Assembly (NCBI GenBank): GCA_964506935.1
Contig: CAZDOD010000127.1
Span: 1-8,169, forward strand
Source: CAZDOD01 sp964506935
Lineage (GTDB): Bacteria; Desulfobacterota; Zymogenia; Zymogenales; Zymogenaceae
Direction of reading: 5' to 3'
DNA length: 8,169 nt
Below, piece by piece: positions 5,113 through 8,169 of this stretch. The notes below the pieces were generated by a model. That model ran no database searches and was not told the DNA's origin. It was given only the letters and a program-made list of their open reading frames with translations. Made by a program: the position numbers and the translations under genes. Every line of letters starts with the position of its first letter. Position 1 is the first letter of the stretch.

Positions 5113-6027
5113 ATGGAAAGAACTGATATTGTAAAACTTTTGACCTGTGAGCTCCGATCCGGAACGAAGAGAGAGAGGGAGATCGCCTCGGCTTTTTTGA
5201 GGGAGGTACTCCTTCGCAGGGACGAGCCGGTCCGTCACAAGGCCATAGTAATATCGAGCCTCATTATCAATTGGGTTGGTGAGACCTACACGTCTCAGCT
5301 GATCCTGATAAAGAGGGGATATTATTTTAAAATACTAAAAAATTTCCTTATTTTGATAAAGAATAGGGTCACGTTAAATATCCGCAGTTTTTCGAGAGAT
5401 CTTCTTTGGGACGATATATTTTCCGAATCCGTCCTCAAGAACGTTATGGCCGTGGGTGCAACTCTGGTTTTGATCGCAAATATTGGTGATTGGAAGGCGC
5501 CGGAAGATATAAATACCTTTACCCCGGCTCACTATTTTGTCGAGATGGAAGAGACAAACTGGGAAGAGGAGATGCTTGCCACTCTGTCTTTCGCCGAGAA
5601 GTTCGACGAGGTACTGACCGAGAGCAGAAACGAGAACATGATATATGAACTCCTCGAATCGGGGCGCCACTATGAGAGGTTGATCCGTGTCACCGGTTAT
5701 TATTCCCCTCTGCCCGATCAGGAGAGGTATGCCACCGGTAGCTACAGCGGTGATATCAAGCTCAATGGCAGGGGAATAAGGGCGGCCGATGAAACTCCTG
5801 TTTATCTCGGGATGGCCGCCGGTCCGCCTCATATGGATTATGGGACAAAGCTTATTATCAGAGACCTCGAAAATCACGATATGCCCAATATCTACACCAT
5901 CCATGACAGGGGGTCTGCAATTGTGGGCAACAGGATCGATATCTGGATGGGTGAGGGTGAAGAGGCGATGGATAAGGCCTATGAGATCAGCGGGTACTAT
6001 AAGGTTATTATTGTGGAAGAAGAGTGA
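5113..6027 (+). CDS. 3D-domain (MltA-like) protein with N-terminal extension
   Basis: This 304-residue protein ends in a 3D domain (about 190-301), the double-psi barrel with three Asp residues also found in the lytic transglycosylase MltA and in YuiC-type proteins that act on peptidoglycan. Visible landmarks are VTGYYSPLPDQ (193-203), GDIKLNGRG (213-221), MDYGTKLII (241-249) with Asp242, HDRGSAIVGNRIDIW (264-278) with Asp265 and Asp276, and EEAMDKAYEISGYYKV near the end. The YYSPLP...LNG form resembles 3D proteins common in candidate phyla bacteria. The first ~105 residues are charged and helical with no family I recognise. A hydrophobic stretch, NVMAVGATLVLIANIG (110-125), follows Lys109 and may be a signal anchor placing the 3D domain outside the membrane. 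The ribosome site is weak (GAGAG). The gene is monocistronic, with a terminator 21 bases after the stop. Muralytic activity is inferred, not shown. Confidence 0.8.
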   Translation: MERTDIVKLLTCELRSGTKREREIASAFLREVLLRRDEPVRHKAIVISSLIINWVGETYTSQLILIKRGYYFKILKNFLILIKNRVTLNIRSFSRDLLWDDIFSESVLKNVMAVGATLVLIANIGDWKAPEDINTFTPAHYFVEMEETNWEEEMLATLSFAEKFDEVLTESRNENMIYELLESGRHYERLIRVTGYYSPLPDQERYATGSYSGDIKLNGRGIRAADETPVYLGMAAGPPHMDYGTKLIIRDLENHDMPNIYTIHDRGSAIVGNRIDIWMGEGEEAMDKAYEISGYYKVIIVEEE

Positions 6028-6047
6028 TTCTAAAAAAATTATCCACG

Positions 6048-6080
6048 AAGCCGCCGGTTAATTAACCAGGCGGCTTTTTT
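6048..6080 (+). terminator. Rho-independent terminator after the 3D-domain gene
   Basis: AAGCCGCC (6048-6055) pairs with GGCGGCTT (6069-6076). The inner GGTTAATTAACC can extend the stem past one unpaired A, and a run of six T (6075-6080) follows. It is a strong hairpin isolating the 3D-domain gene from pheA. Confidence 0.9.
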
Positions 6081-6111
6081 ATTTTGTTTTTTATAAGTTG
6101 GTAAAAAATGA

Positions 6112-6139
6112 TTGATTTTATTTGTGATTTTTGTAATAT
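6112..6139 (+). promoter_or_regulatory. Possible promoter of pheA
   Basis: TTGATT (6112-6117) and TAATAT (6134-6139), 16 bases apart, each match sigma-70 boxes at about four of six positions. The predicted start near 6146 leaves the AGAGGA ribosome site in the leader. The terminator just upstream means pheA needs its own promoter in this short gap. Confidence 0.35.
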
Positions 6140-6152
6140 AGATGAAGTTTTT

Positions 6153-6158
6153 AGAGGA
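6153..6158 (+). promoter_or_regulatory. Ribosome binding site supporting the TTG start of pheA
   Basis: AGAGGA lies 6 bases before TTG at 6165-6167. There is no in-frame ATG near the expected N-terminus of the chorismate mutase domain, so this site decides the start. Confidence 0.7.
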
Positions 6159-6164
6159 ATTTAG

Positions 6165-7277
6165 TTGAAAGAAAAGAAACAGGATATCGTTTCAGGGAAT
6201 CTAAAGAAAATTAGGAGTTCAATCGACGCCGTTGATGATGAGCTTGTATCTCTGATCAAAAAGAGGATAGACCTCGCCGATAAGCTAGGAGATATAAAGA
6301 AGGCAAAGGGGCTGGATGTATTCGATCCCTCAAGGGAAGAGGAGGTGCTCAAGAGGCTCCAAGAGAGGTGGGGAAATGATCTCCCAACCGATTTCATCCT
6401 CAATATCTATAGGGAGATAATCGGCGTCTCAAGGGCTGTCCAGCGACCGCCACGGGTTGCATACCTCGGACCCGTAGCGAGTTTTACATACGCGGCCTCA
6501 TTGAGGAAGTTTGGGAGGTATGGAGAATTTTTGGCCTCAAAGGGCGTCGAGGACGTCTTTGATGCGGTATCGAGAAACGAGGCGGACTTCGGCGTCGTTC
6601 CGATCGAAAACTCCACCGAAGGGATAGTGAGCAACACCCTCGATAAGTTCATCGAGTCTGAACTAAAAATAACCGGCGAGATCTTTCTCAGGATAAGCCT
6701 TGACCTGATATCAAAGACAGGGAGTATTGATGATATAGAGAGGATCATCTCACATCCTCAGGGCCTCGCGCAGACGAGGAGATGGATATCCCACAACCTC
6801 CCGAAGGTCGAGCTCATAGAGGCGAAGAGCACCTCGGAGGCGGCCCTATTTGTGACGAAAGATCCAGGTGCAGCCGCCGTGGCGAGTGAGGAGGCCGGGA
6901 AGATGTATGAGCTTACGGCTGTAAAAAGGGATATAGGTGACAAGATAGACAACTACACGAGGTTTCTCGTCATTGCGGAAAAATCATCCCCGATACCCAC
7001 AGGCAGAGATAAGACCTCAATACTATTTTCAGTAAAGGACAGACCCGGCGTACTGCACAAGGTCCTCGGACCCTTCTCAAAAAACAATATAAACCTGACT
7101 AAAATAGAGTCTCGGCCCTCACGGAGAGAGCTCTGGGACTATGTTTTTTTCCTCGATATGGAGGGACACATCGAGGACAAAAAGTTAAAGCGTGCTATAG
7201 AGAGGATACAGAAATACACCACAACCATAAAGATTTTAGGTTCATACCCGAAAGGTGAGGTAAGGAGCAAGACATGA
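6165..7277 (+). CDS. pheA: Bifunctional chorismate mutase/prephenate dehydratase (P-protein)
   Basis: This enzyme converts chorismate to prephenate and then to phenylpyruvate, the committed branch to phenylalanine. The 370 residues hold three domains. The AroQ chorismate mutase (about 13-90) has Arg17, Arg34, Lys45 and Arg57-Glu58 matching E. coli Arg11, Arg28, Lys39 and Arg51-Glu52. The prephenate dehydratase (about 97-272) has PIENS (146-150), SHPQGLAQT (196-204) and the catalytic-Thr TRF motif (265-267). The ACT domain (about 283-362) has PGVLH (294-298) and ESRP (315-318), the phenylalanine-binding signature, so feedback inhibition by Phe is expected. One oddity is that the usual LGPEGTF at the dehydratase start reads LGPVASF (101-107). 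The TTG start is supported by AGAGGA upstream. The stop overlaps the next gene as ATGA, which indicates translational coupling with the aminotransferase. Length and layout are normal for the family. Confidence 0.96.
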   Translation: MKEKKQDIVSGNLKKIRSSIDAVDDELVSLIKKRIDLADKLGDIKKAKGLDVFDPSREEEVLKRLQERWGNDLPTDFILNIYREIIGVSRAVQRPPRVAYLGPVASFTYAASLRKFGRYGEFLASKGVEDVFDAVSRNEADFGVVPIENSTEGIVSNTLDKFIESELKITGEIFLRISLDLISKTGSIDDIERIISHPQGLAQTRRWISHNLPKVELIEAKSTSEAALFVTKDPGAAAVASEEAGKMYELTAVKRDIGDKIDNYTRFLVIAEKSSPIPTGRDKTSILFSVKDRPGVLHKVLGPFSKNNINLTKIESRPSRRELWDYVFFLDMEGHIEDKKLKRAIERIQKYTTTIKILGSYPKGEVRSKT

Positions 7278-8169
7278 TAGAGAAATTAATCCCCGATTAT
7301 ATAAAAAAGTTAATGCCGTATCCTCCCGGAAAGCCGATTGAGGAGCTCGAGCGTGAATATGGAATAACTGATTCGATAAAGCTCGCCTCCAATGAAAATC
7401 CCCTTGGACCTTCTCCCAAGGCGATGGAGGCGATAAGAAAAAAGATAAGCTCGATTCACAGGTATCCCGACGGCAGCTGTTTCTATCTCAAAGAGAGGCT
7501 CGGAGAATATCACGGCCTTTCTCCGGATCATTTTATAATCGGAAACGGCTCAAACGAGTTGGTAGAATTTCTGATCAGGGCGCTCATCAGGGTGGGAGAT
7601 GAGGTCGTCATGGGCGACCCAAGTTTCATAATCTATCGGCTGATAAACCAGGCAGCCGGTGGAAAGAATGTCATAGTCCCGCTCAAAGACTGGAGATTTG
7701 ACCTTGACGGGATGAAGGCGAAGATAAACGAAAAGACAAAGTTGATCTTCATCGACAATCCAAACAACCCGGTTGGCATAAATGTAAAGGATGCGGATTT
7801 CGCCCGTTTCATGGATGGTATTGGGGAAAATGTTGTAGTGGTTCTCGACGAGGCATATAAGGAGTTTATGACAGATGAGGGGAGCGCCGATTTCTCAAAA
7901 TATATGAACGGCAAGACCCCGATCATCTCTCTGAGGACATTCTCAAAGACCTATGGTCTTTCCGGGCTCAGGGTGGGATACGGCGTGGCAAGGCCCGAGA
8001 TAATATCGGTTTTGGAAAAGGTCAGGCAGCCCTTCAATGTAAATTCGTTGGCGCAGGCTGCGGCGGAAGCCGCCCTAGGAGACGAAGAGTTCTTAAAGAG
8101 GACTCTTGAGGTAACAAAGGAGGGATTCGATTATCTATACGGAGAATTTTCGAAGATGGGGCTGGAGAC
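7274..8169 (+). CDS. hisC: HisC-type aminotransferase (histidinol-phosphate or aromatic), 3' end missing
   Basis: This PLP-dependent fold-type I aminotransferase is seen for 298 codons of the usual ~350-370 and runs off the right edge. Family landmarks are LASNENPLGPSP (37-48), YPDG (64-67), GNGSNE (90-95), DNPNNPVG (161-168), DEAY (192-195) with the cofactor-contacting Tyr, and SLRTFSKTYGLSGLRVGY (219-236), where Lys225 should form the PLP Schiff base and Arg233 bind phosphate. HisC makes histidinol phosphate from imidazole acetol phosphate, and several HisC proteins also transaminate phenylpyruvate or hydroxyphenylpyruvate. Placement directly behind pheA favours at least a dual role in phenylalanine and tyrosine synthesis. 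The ATG at 7274 overlaps the pheA stop by 4 bases and has AAGGAG 6 bases upstream, so the start is firm. Substrate preference cannot be fixed from this sequence, so the gene symbol reflects family rather than proven function. Confidence 0.92.
   Translation, partial: MIEKLIPDYIKKLMPYPPGKPIEELEREYGITDSIKLASNENPLGPSPKAMEAIRKKISSIHRYPDGSCFYLKERLGEYHGLSPDHFIIGNGSNELVEFLIRALIRVGDEVVMGDPSFIIYRLINQAAGGKNVIVPLKDWRFDLDGMKAKINEKTKLIFIDNPNNPVGINVKDADFARFMDGIGENVVVVLDEAYKEFMTDEGSADFSKYMNGKTPIISLRTFSKTYGLSGLRVGYGVARPEIISVLEKVRQPFNVNSLAQAAAEAALGDEEFLKRTLEVTKEGFDYLYGEFSKMGLE

Noticed and set aside
5374..5904. Minus-strand open frame of 176 codons opposite the 3D-domain gene
   Set aside because: It is antisense to a gene with clear domain motifs, and its product is not recognisable.
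6142..6168. Tiny frame MKFLEEFS whose stop overlaps the TTG of pheA, a possible Phe leader peptide
   Set aside because: It has only two Phe codons, no ribosome site and no attenuator hairpin between it and pheA, and it probably begins upstream of the transcript start.

Overview
The window looks like bacterial chromosome from an anaerobe of Desulfobacterota (old 'Deltaproteobacteria') type. This placement is tentative. It rests on a fused chorismate mutase/prephenate dehydratase followed by an aminotransferase, thiolase genes paired with DUF35 genes, frequent AGG/AGA and ATA codons, strong Shine-Dalgarno sites, and roughly balanced G+C in genes against very AT-rich spacers. No rRNA, tRNA, CRISPR array or insertion sequence was seen.

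Layout: (1) 2-834, plus strand: the 3' part of a dual-specificity protein phosphatase gene, then, 2 bases later, a GNAT acetyltransferase of the YpeA type. (2) 954-1178, minus strand: a small two-helix membrane protein. (3) 1254-4568, minus strand: a compact four-gene operon closed by a hairpin terminator. Transcription order is DUF35 protein, thiolase-like protein, second thiolase-like protein, second DUF35 protein. (4) 4569-5112: a 544-base AT-rich divergent spacer with several perfect inverted repeats and a possible promoter. (5) 5113-6027, plus strand: a protein with a C-terminal 3D (MltA-like) domain behind an unusual N-terminal region, closed by a clear terminator at 6048-6080. (6) 6165 to the window end, plus strand: pheA and a hisC-type aminotransferase gene overlapping by 4 bases, the start of an aromatic amino acid operon; the second gene runs off the window.

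How the genes work together: PheA makes prephenate and then phenylpyruvate, and the HisC-type enzyme probably transaminates an aromatic keto acid and/or serves histidine synthesis. The phosphatase and acetyltransferase are co-transcribed, but their substrates cannot be read from sequence. The most interesting unit is the operon at 1299-4568. Its mirror-symmetric order suggests two thiolase/DUF35 pairs acting as one multi-subunit enzyme on a CoA thioester. Both thiolase-like proteins lack the nucleophilic cysteine, and the second also lacks the conserved histidine. Ordinary thiolysis is therefore unlikely; an aldolase-like or other C-C reaction, or one catalytic plus one structural subunit, fits better. 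The substrate is unknown.
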